Below are positions 51,926 through 60,376 of a stretch of DNA of 64,000 nucleotides, one piece after another; within the stretch, counting starts at the first letter, position 1, and every line of letters begins with the position of its first letter. The stretch spans positions 1 through 64,000 of the forward strand of contig CAKQMB010000004.1 in the NCBI GenBank assembly GCA_934254825.1. Direction: 5' to 3'. The position numbers and the translations under genes were made by a program. A model generated the notes under the pieces. That model made no database searches. It saw only the letters and a list, made by a program, of their open reading frames with translations, and was not told the DNA's origin. The stretch is from an uncultured Clostridia bacterium (GTDB lineage: Bacteria; Bacillota; Clostridia; Christensenellales; Borkfalkiaceae).

Positions 51926-52585
51926 TTAACCTCCCGTACTCTGCTTCACTCCGAATAACGACAGAATGAAGTTGTCAATTTTTACGACGGTGCCGTAATA
52001 TGCGCTTAAACTTTTTCTCGATCCGATTGCCCACTCGGGAACAACCCCTACAACGTCTTCGAAGCTCTTCTGCCCGATAGCCCTGCTGTCCCGACTGTCG
52101 CATCTGTTGTCGCCGAGAAAGAATATCATTCCTTCCCCCACGGTGACCGCGGAAAAACTCAGTCTTGCTTTCGGGTCGGAATAATAAGCGTACGGCTCGT
52201 CGACTTTTTCGAACTTCTCGTTCTCTCCCGCTTTTTTCCTGTAAACGACGTTATCTTTCATAAACAACGTGTCTCCGGGGAGACCTATCACCCTTTTGAT
52301 ATAGTTGGTTTCGCCCGAAATTTCGATAACCACCACGTCTCCGTAAGTCGGTTTTTTCAGCTTGTTCATCAAAAGCCAATCGCCGTCGTCTATCGTCCGA
52401 TTCATGGAATTCCCCGAAATCAAAACGGGAGAAAGCCAATATCTCTGAACTAACGAAAACGAAAGAAGAACGATTATCAAAACAAGAAGAATTATATCGG
52501 AAACCGAAAATATTTTTTCTTTTTTCGCGCCGAGAAGCCTTTCGTTTATCTCCATCTCCCCGGTATCGCAATCGCTGATTTTCAT
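51926..52585 (-). CDS. lepB: Signal peptidase I
   Basis: 219 residues. One N-terminal membrane helix (about 30-48) is followed by an outside catalytic domain. The serine nucleophile is Ser60 in SGNSMNRT and the general base is Lys97 in NYIKRVIGLPGD. FLGDNRCDSRDSRAIG is the third conserved box. It removes signal peptides from secreted proteins. Only one membrane helix is present, the usual Gram-positive form. The ATG lies one base after the upstream hydrolase-like stop. Confidence 0.95.
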   Translation of the reverse strand: MKISDCDTGEMEINERLLGAKKEKIFSVSDIILLVLIIVLLSFSLVQRYWLSPVLISGNSMNRTIDDGDWLLMNKLKKPTYGDVVVIEISGETNYIKRVIGLPGDTLFMKDNVVYRKKAGENEKFEKVDEPYAYYSDPKARLSFSAVTVGEGMIFFLGDNRCDSRDSRAIGQKSFEDVVGVVPEWAIGSRKSLSAYYGTVVKIDNFILSLFGVKQSTGG

Positions 52586-52586
52586 T

Positions 52587-54263
52587 TTATATCAATAAAA
52601 TATTATTTACGGCGTATTTGCCGTCAGACTCGATTTTAAGAGCGAATATATCCTTGAATTTTCTTATGCTCATTCCTTCCCTGGACTTGAATTCGCCGAT
52701 TTTTATGATCACGTTCTGCCAGATGCTGCCGCTTTTCATTTCGAGCGAATAGGAAAATTCCTTTACGCCCGACGGAGTTTCCGCCATGAACGAAAGCTTG
52801 ACCACGCAAAATTCGGACGTATAAAAATCGAGTTCGAGAATAGAATTCTCGTCGACCGCGCAACACGGTTCGCTGAATTTATAGCTTATAAGTCCGCAGT
52901 GGGAATATGCGCCGTAAATCCCGTTCGCGCCCTTAACCAGTTCGAGAAACTTGCCCTCTTCCACGAAAATGCTCTTTTCGGAAGCGTTTTTATCGTAGAA
53001 AGTGATACCGTCAAGTCCGTCTCTGCTCGAATAAATAAGATTGGACTTTTTCGACGAAGACGTTTCGAGTTTTTTATAAGCAAGTTTTGAACTGAGCGTA
53101 AGTCCGTTTTTGTATCTGACAATCGCGAAAGCGAAAACGTTTTTCGTGCTTCCGTTTGCGACGTATTCGTATTTCATTTTCCCGTAATCGTCGTCTCCGA
53201 CGAAATCGCAGGAATTCCAGTTTCTTATCGCGGGATTTATAACGCCCTCGTTTATATACACTTTCGCACTTTCGATTTTGAGTTTATCCGAATAATCGAG
53301 AGTCAAGGACAACAGGTTTCCGTCCTGCTCGACCGTAACTTCGGGACATCTCGGGAATTCGTATTTTTTTATTCCGAACTGCCCGTAAAGGAAAAGCTCG
53401 ACGTCTTTTTTGCAATAATCGTCGAGATAAACGTTAAATCCCGGGGAAAAGTTGAACGCATACGGCACGTCCGCGCTTATTCTCGAAAGAGTGTCGAGCG
53501 ATCTGTCGAAATCGTATTCCGTACTGTTTGTGGAAGTAAGGAACAACACGGGGCATTTAACGTACTGCGCGTAAGCGTGAGCGTCCACGGCGGCGATGAA
53601 TTTACGTCTTTCCTCGTCCATGACTATATCGGCGTCGGAAAATTTGCAAACGCCCTTATATGCCGACCAACCCGCGCCGAACATAAACACGGCGCATTTC
53701 ACTCTGTCGTCCACGGCGGCAAGCTGCCACGCGATATTCGCTCCGTTCTTGATACCGATTACGCCTACTTTTTTTACGGTCGGGTTTTGTTCGAGAAGAA
53801 ACGTCATAGCGTATCTCGTAGCCGCGACCCATTCGTACCAACAGGTTTCCTTTGCGCTTTTATCTACGAAGTCCATTCTTCTGCCGCGCATTTCGTAATT
53901 TGCATACGAAACCGCTTCGGGATAGACTGTATAGTTTTCGGCATTATCCCTCTTTCCGTACAGATCGACCATAAGAACGGAAAAACCCATTTTAACATAG
54001 TCGATCACCTCTTCGTAATTTATCCTTTCTTTTATATCGGGGATATACAAAAGGCACTCGTGCGAAGAAGTATCGTCGGGTGTGAAGTATGTTCCGAATA
54101 TACGGACTCTCTCGTTTCCGACCGCGCGCCCCGAGAAGAAAAAGTCTCTGTGGACAACGTTGTCGTAACGAATTTCGCTGAGCATATTCGCCTTGGTCGG
54201 CATCGACGCGTCGAAGCCTTCCCATAAGGATATTGGAGTTAAAATCACCGATTGTTCTATCAT
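52587..54263 (-). CDS. Alpha/beta-hydrolase-fold protein, active serine apparently lost, with C-terminal beta-sandwich
   Basis: 558 residues, no signal peptide seen. Residues about 50-310 have the layout of dienelactone-hydrolase/acetyl-xylan-esterase-like proteins: GFSVLMVDLYGKRDNAENYT, VGVIGIKNGANIAWQLAA, CPVLFLTSTNSTEYDFDRS. The nucleophile elbow, normally GxSxG, reads G170-I-K-N-G174, so lysine takes the place of serine. Residues about 320-558 look like beta-sandwich domains that could bind carbohydrate or protein. The sequence may mark a scaffold or sensor derived from an esterase, or the family may use another residue. First gene of a unit with lepB. Confidence 0.7.
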   Translation of the reverse strand: MIEQSVILTPISLWEGFDASMPTKANMLSEIRYDNVVHRDFFFSGRAVGNERVRIFGTYFTPDDTSSHECLLYIPDIKERINYEEVIDYVKMGFSVLMVDLYGKRDNAENYTVYPEAVSYANYEMRGRRMDFVDKSAKETCWYEWVAATRYAMTFLLEQNPTVKKVGVIGIKNGANIAWQLAAVDDRVKCAVFMFGAGWSAYKGVCKFSDADIVMDEERRKFIAAVDAHAYAQYVKCPVLFLTSTNSTEYDFDRSLDTLSRISADVPYAFNFSPGFNVYLDDYCKKDVELFLYGQFGIKKYEFPRCPEVTVEQDGNLLSLTLDYSDKLKIESAKVYINEGVINPAIRNWNSCDFVGDDDYGKMKYEYVANGSTKNVFAFAIVRYKNGLTLSSKLAYKKLETSSSKKSNLIYSSRDGLDGITFYDKNASEKSIFVEEGKFLELVKGANGIYGAYSHCGLISYKFSEPCCAVDENSILELDFYTSEFCVVKLSFMAETPSGVKEFSYSLEMKSGSIWQNVIIKIGEFKSREGMSIRKFKDIFALKIESDGKYAVNNILLI

Positions 54264-54301
54264 TGTCGCTCCTGTCGGGAAGTTAAAATGTACCGAGTTT
54301 T

Positions 54302-54330
54302 ATTATACTACATTTTTTTAAAATTTGCGA
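54302..54330 (-). promoter_or_regulatory. Promoter of the hydrolase-lepB unit
   Basis: A perfect -10 TATAAT on the minus strand (54307-54302) with a weak -35, TCGCAA (54330-54325), 17 bases away. It is followed by a leader of about 35 bases and AGGAG. Confidence 0.6.
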
Positions 54331-54457
54331 CAATAATTAAGCGTTTTTTTGACTTTTTATAAATTTTTCCATAAATTTTTCGCATTTTTCCGAAAAACTC
54401 CCGGTTCGCGAGCATAACGCGGGGTTTATAGACACTTTAAGCATTGTATTTGTCTCT

Positions 54458-54472
54458 AAATTGTGACAATTT
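54458..54472. promoter_or_regulatory. Palindrome in the divergent intergenic region, operator candidate
   Basis: AAATTGTGACAATTT is a perfect 7-bp inverted repeat around a central G, in the 381-base gap between the divergent hydrolase and dnaD genes. The rest of the gap is A/T-rich and otherwise holds only the two promoters. The regulator is unknown. Confidence 0.35.
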
Positions 54473-54573
54473 TATGAAATAACCCTTCGTCTATGTGGTT
54501 TTGTTTCTTTACCGCAACTAAATGTTGTGTTTTAAAAAAACAGGTAAAAAACAACTTGCTTTTTTGCGAAATT

Positions 54574-54579
54574 TATAAT
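54574..54579 (+). promoter_or_regulatory. -10 box of the dnaD-dnaI operon
   Basis: TATAAT lies 65 bases upstream of the dnaD ATG. No good -35 is seen at 16-18 bases, so the promoter call rests on the -10 alone. Confidence 0.45.
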
Positions 54580-54644
54580 ATCATTAAAGGCACATTGATT
54601 TCGGCGATACACAAAAAAACTATTGCCGATAAAGGGAGATTTTA

Positions 54645-56054
54645 ATGTCTTTCTGCTCGTTTACAAAAGACACGATTAAAAATTCGTCTACGATAATCGA
54701 CAACAAATTTATATCGACTTACCTTCCCGAAGCAAACGGAGACGCCGTAAAAGTATATGTTTACGGTCTTTTCGTATGCCAGGAAACAGATGACGATATA
54801 TCATTCGAAAAGTTCTGTCGCGACGTAAATCTCGAACCGTCCGCCGTTACGGATTGTTTTAAATTCTGGGAAGAACTGGGCGTTGTGAACGTCCTTTCCA
54901 CCGACCCGTTTATCGTTAAATATCTGCCCGTAGCTTCCTCAAAACCGAGAAAATACAGCGCGGAGAAATACGGCGAATTCAACAAAGCCCTGCAAGTTCT
55001 TATCCCCGAAAGAATGATAACGACCAACGAATACGCGGCTTATTTTTCCCTTATGGAAGATAACGGCATAAAGCCCGAAGTGCTTTTAATGATCGTCAAA
55101 TACTGCGTGGATCTTAAAGGCGGGGCGATCGGGTGCAGGTATATTCTTAAAGTTGCGGGAGACTTTATCGCAAGAGGCGTTACCACGACGACGAAAATCG
55201 AAAAAGAGCTTTCGGACTATTCGCTTAAAACTGGCGAATTCGCAACGCTTATGAATTATATTCTTCCGGGCAAAAAACCGCAGATAGAAGATCTTAAAAT
55301 GTTCGAAAAATGGAACAAACAACTTCTCTACGATATTGACACGATTATTTTCATAGCGAAAACCGCGAAAATCAAAAACATCGAAAAACTCGACAAGGAA
55401 ATCGACGTGCTTTACGCAAGCAAGAAATTTTCCGAAAAAGAAATCGCGGACTATTACAAATCGAAAGCCGCTACCGCCGAACTTGCGTACTCGATCAACC
55501 GATCTCTTTCCGTTTACACGGAAGTTATCGACCCGGTTATAGAAAACTATGTAACCCCGTGGCTCAATATGGGTTACGACGGCGAAACCCTTTTGTTCCT
55601 CGCGACTTACTGCTTCAAGAAAAATAAGCGTTCGCTCGAAGAAATGAACGAAATAGTAGAAAAATTATACAAAAACGGACTGATTACCCTTACCGCGATT
55701 GCGGAATTCCTGAAATCCGTTTCCGCAGACGACGGTTTTATCAGAAAATTGCTCGAATCGGCAGGACTTTCGAGAAGACCGACCGACTGGGACAGACAGA
55801 ATTTAAAGATCTGGCGCAGCTGGAATTTCTCGGACGAAATGATTTCGGAAGCCGCGAAAATCGCCGTAGGAAAATCAAACCCCATGTCCTATGTAAACGC
55901 CGTTTTATCCGGTTGGAAAGCCGAGGGCATTTTCTCGCCGGACAAAATCGTTCGCACATCCGCAAAAAGCTCCGCGAGCGCAATCAGGACAAGAAACTAC
56001 TCCAAAGAAGAGTTTGACGAACTTATCGATAACATAGACGATATCGAATTTTAA
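54645..56054 (+). CDS. DnaD-domain replication initiation protein
   Basis: 469 residues. A winged-helix N-terminal domain (VKVYVYGLFVCQETDDDISF) is followed by two DnaD/DnaB_2 helical domains, around residues 180-330 and 370-440. They carry IENYVTPWLNMGYDGETLLFLA and LKIWRSWNFSDEMISEAAK with the YVNAVLSGW end, the typical DnaD motif. The tail SKEEFDELIDNIDDIEF is acidic. It remodels DNA and helps load DnaB with the next gene. It resembles both DnaD and DnaB of Bacillus, so I give no symbol. GGGAG precedes the ATG and dnaI follows 5 bases on. Confidence 0.88.
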   Translation: MSFCSFTKDTIKNSSTIIDNKFISTYLPEANGDAVKVYVYGLFVCQETDDDISFEKFCRDVNLEPSAVTDCFKFWEELGVVNVLSTDPFIVKYLPVASSKPRKYSAEKYGEFNKALQVLIPERMITTNEYAAYFSLMEDNGIKPEVLLMIVKYCVDLKGGAIGCRYILKVAGDFIARGVTTTTKIEKELSDYSLKTGEFATLMNYILPGKKPQIEDLKMFEKWNKQLLYDIDTIIFIAKTAKIKNIEKLDKEIDVLYASKKFSEKEIADYYKSKAATAELAYSINRSLSVYTEVIDPVIENYVTPWLNMGYDGETLLFLATYCFKKNKRSLEEMNEIVEKLYKNGLITLTAIAEFLKSVSADDGFIRKLLESAGLSRRPTDWDRQNLKIWRSWNFSDEMISEAAKIAVGKSNPMSYVNAVLSGWKAEGIFSPDKIVRTSAKSSASAIRTRNYSKEEFDELIDNIDDIEF

Positions 56055-56059
56055 AAAAT

Positions 56060-56995
56060 ATGATTTACGATAACAGACTTATAAAAGAAATTAACGACGA
56101 ACTTACGGCAAGAAGAAAAAAAGCAGAAGCCGTTGCGGAAAGTTATGCCGACATCTTAAACGAAAACGAAAGCTACGCGAACTTCAAAAAAGAATACGCT
56201 TCCGCAAAATTCGACTATTCGAAAGCGCGTTTCGTTTCCGACGAAAATGCCGAGAAAAAAGCTTCGGAAAAAATTGCGAAAGCCGAAGCCGAGATGAAGA
56301 AAATACAAAAATTGCTTAACATTTCGGACGAAATGCTTTCGCCGAAATATACTTGCAAAGCATGCAACGACACGGGGGCTTTGCCGAACGGCAAAAAATG
56401 CAAATGCTATGAAAAACTCGCCGCGGAAATAACGCTCGACGAACTCGGGATAGGAAAAAAGGAATTCCCGTCTTTCGAAAATTCCCGCAACATTACCGAA
56501 AACGGACTCGATAAAATCTACGATAAATTCTGCGGATTTTGCGATCGCTTCCCCTCGACGAGCAAAAACGTAATTATTTCGGGAAGCGTGGGAACGGGCA
56601 AAAGCCACCTTACGGAATGTATTGCGGGCGAGCTTACGAAAAAAGGATTTAACGTAGTATTTTTAACGGCTTGCCAGCTCAATACGATATTTTTAACCTA
56701 CCACACCGCTCCCGTTTACGACAAATCGTTTTATATCTCTCTGCTTTCGGGGTGCGATCTTCTCGTTATCGACGATCTCGGAACCGAACCGATTTATAAA
56801 AACGTCACGCTCGAATATCTTTTAACGGTATTGTCCGAAAGAAGCTCGAAAAACATGCCTTATATCGTCACGACGAATTTAACGCAGGAACAACTTCTCG
56901 ACCGCTACGGAGACAGAATTTTATCTCGGCTGAACGACAAAAAACAAGGAATAAGAATAGAAATCAACGGTAAAGACCTGCGCAGAATCAAATAA
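56060..56995 (+). CDS. Helicase loader, DnaI/DnaC-type AAA+ ATPase
   Basis: 311 residues. An N-terminal helical part (residues 1-95, strongly charged) is followed by a zinc-finger-like CKACNDTG with CKC (cysteines 99, 102, 114, 116) and a AAA+ domain with Walker A SGSVGTGKSH (about 174-183), Walker B LLVIDDLGTE and arginine finger region DRILSRLNDKKQGI. It delivers DnaB helicase to the origin. No ribosome site is seen (TTTTAAAAAATATG), so translation is likely coupled to dnaD. Confidence 0.92.
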   Translation: MIYDNRLIKEINDELTARRKKAEAVAESYADILNENESYANFKKEYASAKFDYSKARFVSDENAEKKASEKIAKAEAEMKKIQKLLNISDEMLSPKYTCKACNDTGALPNGKKCKCYEKLAAEITLDELGIGKKEFPSFENSRNITENGLDKIYDKFCGFCDRFPSTSKNVIISGSVGTGKSHLTECIAGELTKKGFNVVFLTACQLNTIFLTYHTAPVYDKSFYISLLSGCDLLVIDDLGTEPIYKNVTLEYLLTVLSERSSKNMPYIVTTNLTQEQLLDRYGDRILSRLNDKKQGIRIEINGKDLRRIK

Positions 56996-57010
56996 CTTTT
57001 ACATATTAAA

Positions 57011-57038
57011 GGCTTCGGCAAGAAAATTTGCCGAAGCC
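57011..57038 (+). terminator. Intrinsic terminator of dnaD-dnaI
   Basis: An 11-bp stem, GGCTTCGGCAA (57011-57021) with TTGCCGAAGCC (57028-57038), followed by CGTTTTTTATTT. It may also serve the converging LysR gene in reverse, where the T-run is shorter. Confidence 0.9.
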
Positions 57039-57044
57039 CGTTTT

Positions 57045-57944
57045 TTATTTATACTGATCGTCGTCGAGAATTCTTATAAACTCTTTTAATGCGAAAGAAT
57101 GTTCCGCGCCCTCTTTGCTGACGACTACGCCCGTCATACGAAGCGGCAATTTCGGCGAAGTTTTAATCTCAGAAAGCTCGCCTCTTTTTAATTCGTCGAG
57201 AATATATCTTCTCGGAATGCAGGCGATACCGAGTCCGTTTTTTGCCATTTCGACGAGCATTTCAACGCTTCCGACTTCAAACTCGGGAGCTATTTTTATA
57301 TTAAGAGATTCGAGGAAATTGTAAATTTCTTTGGATGTAGCCGTGTTGTTATCGAGCATTAGAATAGGATAATTCGGTATATCTTTAAGCTCAATCGTCT
57401 TATCGAACAAATTGGAATATTTATCGCAAGCGACAAATATATCTTCGACTTCGCCCGTCTGACCCGTGAGAAGAATATCTTTATCGTATACGGGGAGATT
57501 TATAAGTCCTACGTCGGCTTTATTCTGCTTTATAAACTCTATCGTTTCTTTTGACGTGCTGTTTTTTAAAATTATGGTAACGTTAGGATATAACTCGTGG
57601 TATTTCTTGATATATCGCATTAAAAAGTGGGTAATGTTCGTATCGGACGCGCTAATTCTGAGAGTACCCGTAGCGATATTTCTGCTCGCCTTGAATCTGT
57701 CCTCTGCACCGTCGAGCATTTTGAGAGCCTGTTCGACAATCGCAAGCATCTGAACGCCGCCCGTTTCCGTAAGCTCCATTCCTCTGCTCACCCTGTTGAA
57801 AAGTTTTCCGCCGAGCTGTGTTTCGAGCTGTTTTATCGCCTGCGAAACAGCCGGTTGAGAAATGTACAATTCCTCTGCGGCTTTGGTTAAACTTCCGCAT
57901 TTCGCAACTGTGTAAAACACCCTGTATAAATCAAGATCTACCAT
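57045..57944 (-). CDS. LysR-family transcriptional regulator
   Basis: 299 residues. The N-terminal HTH (YRVFYTVAKCGSLTKAAEELYISQPAVSQAIKQLE spans residues 7-41 and is the family signature) is followed by a linker helix and a two-lobed co-inducer domain (ATGTLRISASD, VGLINLPVYDKD, GLGIACIPRRYIL). The inducer and targets are unknown; CysL-like regulators are the nearest type I can name. AGGAGG lies before the ATG, and mnmE lies upstream on the same strand. No divergent partner gene is present, so a direct target cannot be inferred. Confidence 0.92.
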   Translation of the reverse strand: MVDLDLYRVFYTVAKCGSLTKAAEELYISQPAVSQAIKQLETQLGGKLFNRVSRGMELTETGGVQMLAIVEQALKMLDGAEDRFKASRNIATGTLRISASDTNITHFLMRYIKKYHELYPNVTIILKNSTSKETIEFIKQNKADVGLINLPVYDKDILLTGQTGEVEDIFVACDKYSNLFDKTIELKDIPNYPILMLDNNTATSKEIYNFLESLNIKIAPEFEVGSVEMLVEMAKNGLGIACIPRRYILDELKRGELSEIKTSPKLPLRMTGVVVSKEGAEHSFALKEFIRILDDDQYK

Positions 57945-57981
57945 TTTATCCTCCTGTGCGGCGCACCCTTTTGCGGGTAAA

Positions 57982-59319
57982 TTACTTACCCACGCAGAAC
58001 TTGCCGAAAATTTCGTTTATGATCGCTTCGCTTGCCGTTTCTCCGCTTATCTCGCCGAGACTCGACCACGCGTTGGTTATGTCTATCGAAGCGAGATCCG
58101 CCGATACCGTAGAAAAGCCGTTTATCGCTTCTTCGAGCGACTCGAAAGCGTCTTTTAAAGCAATCAGATGTCTTTCTTCCGTTAAAAAGTCCGCTCCCGC
58201 GTCTATTTTTCCGCCGAGAGCCTTTTGTTGCAATAAATTTTTCAGTTCGTCTATGCCGTCTCCGTTTTTAGCGGAAATATAAACGTCTCCTTTGATATCA
58301 TCCGTTTTTGCGATATCGGTTTTGTTTACAGCGACAATTCTCTCCGTCTCTTTCGTATCTTCGAGTATTTTTTCGTCGTCTTCCGAAAGGGGAACGCTGC
58401 CGTCCAACGTAACGAGACAGATATCCGCCGAACGAAGAAGTTTAAGCGATTTTTCTATGCCCACGCTTTCGATTTCGTCGCCGCTTTCGCGTATTCCCGC
58501 GGTGTCGTAAAACGTATAACGCACGCCGTCGATATCGATTTCGCCTTCCACGGCGTCTCTCGTCGTACCCGCGACGGACGAAACTATCGCTTTGTCGTAA
58601 TCTAAAAGCCTGTTCAAAAGGGAGCTTTTCCCGGTGTTCGGTCTGCCTAAAATAACTACTTTAACGCCGTTTTTGATTTTTCTGCCCGTGCCGTATTTAC
58701 CGATCATAACCGAAATTTCATCTCTAACTTCCTTTAAAGAAGCTAAAATTTCGTCGTAATTATCTTCGGTAACGCCTTCCTCGGGATAATCTATGCCCGC
58801 GTTTATATAAGCGAGCGCGAAGGTAAGCTTGTCCTGCATATCGCAAACTTTTCCGTAAAGCTTTTCTCTGTAAAGATAATATCCCGCTTTGACCTCGCCG
58901 ACGCTTTCGCTGTTTATCATATCGATAAGACCCTCGCACGAGGAAAGGCTCATTTTTCCGTTTAAAAAGGCTATTTTCGTAAATTCGCCTCTCGAAGCGG
59001 GAACAGCGCCGAGTTCGAACGTTTTTTTAAGTATTCCCTGCGTTATGGCTATACCGCCGTGACAGTGAAACTCTACCATATCTTCGCCCGTATAACTTTT
59101 CGGGGCTTTAAAATAAACGCACATACCGAAATCGGTAAACGTTCCGCCGTCGATTTCTCCGACGTACATTTTATACGGCTCGAAATCGGTTACTTTTGTT
59201 TTTCCGAGGGGTTTAAACATTTTTTCGGCGATTTGCAAAGCTTTTTCGCCGCTCACCCTTATTATCGCAACCCCGCCCACGCCCGGCGCGGTGGAGATTG
59301 CGGAAATCGTTTTTTTCAT
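57982..59319 (-). CDS. mnmE: tRNA modification GTPase MnmE
   Basis: 445 residues. With MnmG it makes the cmnm5 modification of wobble U34. The N-terminal tetrahydrofolate-binding domain (ISAISTAPGVGGVAIIRVSG, about residues 5-24), central helices, and a G domain with GRPNTGKS (225-232), DTAGIRE and NKTD are present. The C-terminal family cysteine is in FCVGK. There is no strong ribosome site before the ATG, which follows the stop of the upstream membrane protein by 2 bases. The usual neighbours jag, mnmG and rsmG are absent. Confidence 0.96.
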   Translation of the reverse strand: MKKTISAISTAPGVGGVAIIRVSGEKALQIAEKMFKPLGKTKVTDFEPYKMYVGEIDGGTFTDFGMCVYFKAPKSYTGEDMVEFHCHGGIAITQGILKKTFELGAVPASRGEFTKIAFLNGKMSLSSCEGLIDMINSESVGEVKAGYYLYREKLYGKVCDMQDKLTFALAYINAGIDYPEEGVTEDNYDEILASLKEVRDEISVMIGKYGTGRKIKNGVKVVILGRPNTGKSSLLNRLLDYDKAIVSSVAGTTRDAVEGEIDIDGVRYTFYDTAGIRESGDEIESVGIEKSLKLLRSADICLVTLDGSVPLSEDDEKILEDTKETERIVAVNKTDIAKTDDIKGDVYISAKNGDGIDELKNLLQQKALGGKIDAGADFLTEERHLIALKDAFESLEEAINGFSTVSADLASIDITNAWSSLGEISGETASEAIINEIFGKFCVGK

Positions 59320-59321
59320 AA

Positions 59322-60320
59322 TCAGAATAAGGAATCGGAATCGTCGTCCGAGCCGCTTCCCGCGTTATTTTTTCCGCTGTCCGACGAGGAAAAATCCCCG
59401 AACGGATCGCTGTTATTTACGTTATTGTTCTGTGTGTTATCCGAAAATTCCTCAAACGGATCGTCGTCTTTTCGAGAAGTCTCGCTTCGCGAATTGTAAG
59501 AAGATTTCGACGAAAAATCGGAAAACGGATCTGTATCGTCCGACGAAGACGTATTCCCCGCGCTGTTATTATTGTTACCGTTTCCGAAGCCGCCGCTCCT
59601 TCCGTATGGCGTATTATAACCGTAATACACTCTTCTCTTTTCGAGTATTTCGTCGAAATTAACGGCGGGTTTTCCGGAAAGAACGAGCGTGAACATACCG
59701 TACACAAACGACGAACCGGTAATAACCGTAAATATTATCGACAAAACCATATAGGTTTTAGCGTTGAACGGAGCGTAAGTACGGAACAAATCGGAATAAA
59801 GCATAGCCAAGAAAACAATATAGACGATCTTCGCCACGTCCATAAGATTATCCAGAATCACTATAAGAGCCTGATTTTGCGGAAACATTTCCTCGGTAAG
59901 ATAAGCCATTCCCGGAGCGGCTTTTTCGGCTTCCGAAAAACGTATAAACACGTTTACGGAATAAAACGCGTCCAAAGTTGCCGAGCATAAAATGAATACC
60001 GCGATAGAAATTACCGCGACTATCGGATAAAAGCTGTGTTTTTTAAACGCATTGCAATCCGATCTCAGCTTCGATATCATAAACAAAGAATAAAACGGCA
60101 CGAAACATAAAGCCGGTTTTTCAAACCCTCTTTTCTTTGCCATTTTGTAAAGTCCGAAAGATCTGAGCAAATAATAAACGACAAACAATATAAGAAGATA
60201 TGACAAATAAAAGGTCAAGGACGTCATTACGCCGCCATACCCTATTCTCATACCTAAGTTTTCCGGTTTATTAAGATTTTCCGATAAAAGATAAATGTAT
60301 TGTAAAAAGAAATATATCAT
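59322..60320 (-). CDS. Membrane protein with disordered tail carrying three DPFxxFS repeats
   Basis: 332 residues. Four or five predicted membrane helices occupy residues about 32-225; the KMAKKRGFEKPALCFVPFYSL segment resembles the start of DUF5684-type membrane proteins. From about residue 240 the chain is low in hydrophobics and rich in Ser, Asn and Asp, with DPFSDFS (264), DPFEEFS (287) and DPFGDFS (305). I do not recognise a function. AAGGAG precedes the ATG. It lies between the CPBP protease and mnmE genes, close enough to share a transcript. Confidence 0.78.
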   Translation of the reverse strand: MIYFFLQYIYLLSENLNKPENLGMRIGYGGVMTSLTFYLSYLLILFVVYYLLRSFGLYKMAKKRGFEKPALCFVPFYSLFMISKLRSDCNAFKKHSFYPIVAVISIAVFILCSATLDAFYSVNVFIRFSEAEKAAPGMAYLTEEMFPQNQALIVILDNLMDVAKIVYIVFLAMLYSDLFRTYAPFNAKTYMVLSIIFTVITGSSFVYGMFTLVLSGKPAVNFDEILEKRRVYYGYNTPYGRSGGFGNGNNNNSAGNTSSSDDTDPFSDFSSKSSYNSRSETSRKDDDPFEEFSDNTQNNNVNNSDPFGDFSSSDSGKNNAGSGSDDDSDSLF

Positions 60321-60376
60321 TAACTACTCCTTTATTTCAACCGTGCGGTCACCTGTTTCCGCCGGCAGAGCTTTGC

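Noticed and set aside
27563..57967. An 11-base string TGCGGCGCACC shared by the leaders of acpP (27563-27573) and the LysR gene (57957-57967)
   Set aside because: In 64 kb many 11-base matches are expected by chance, and the surrounding bases differ.
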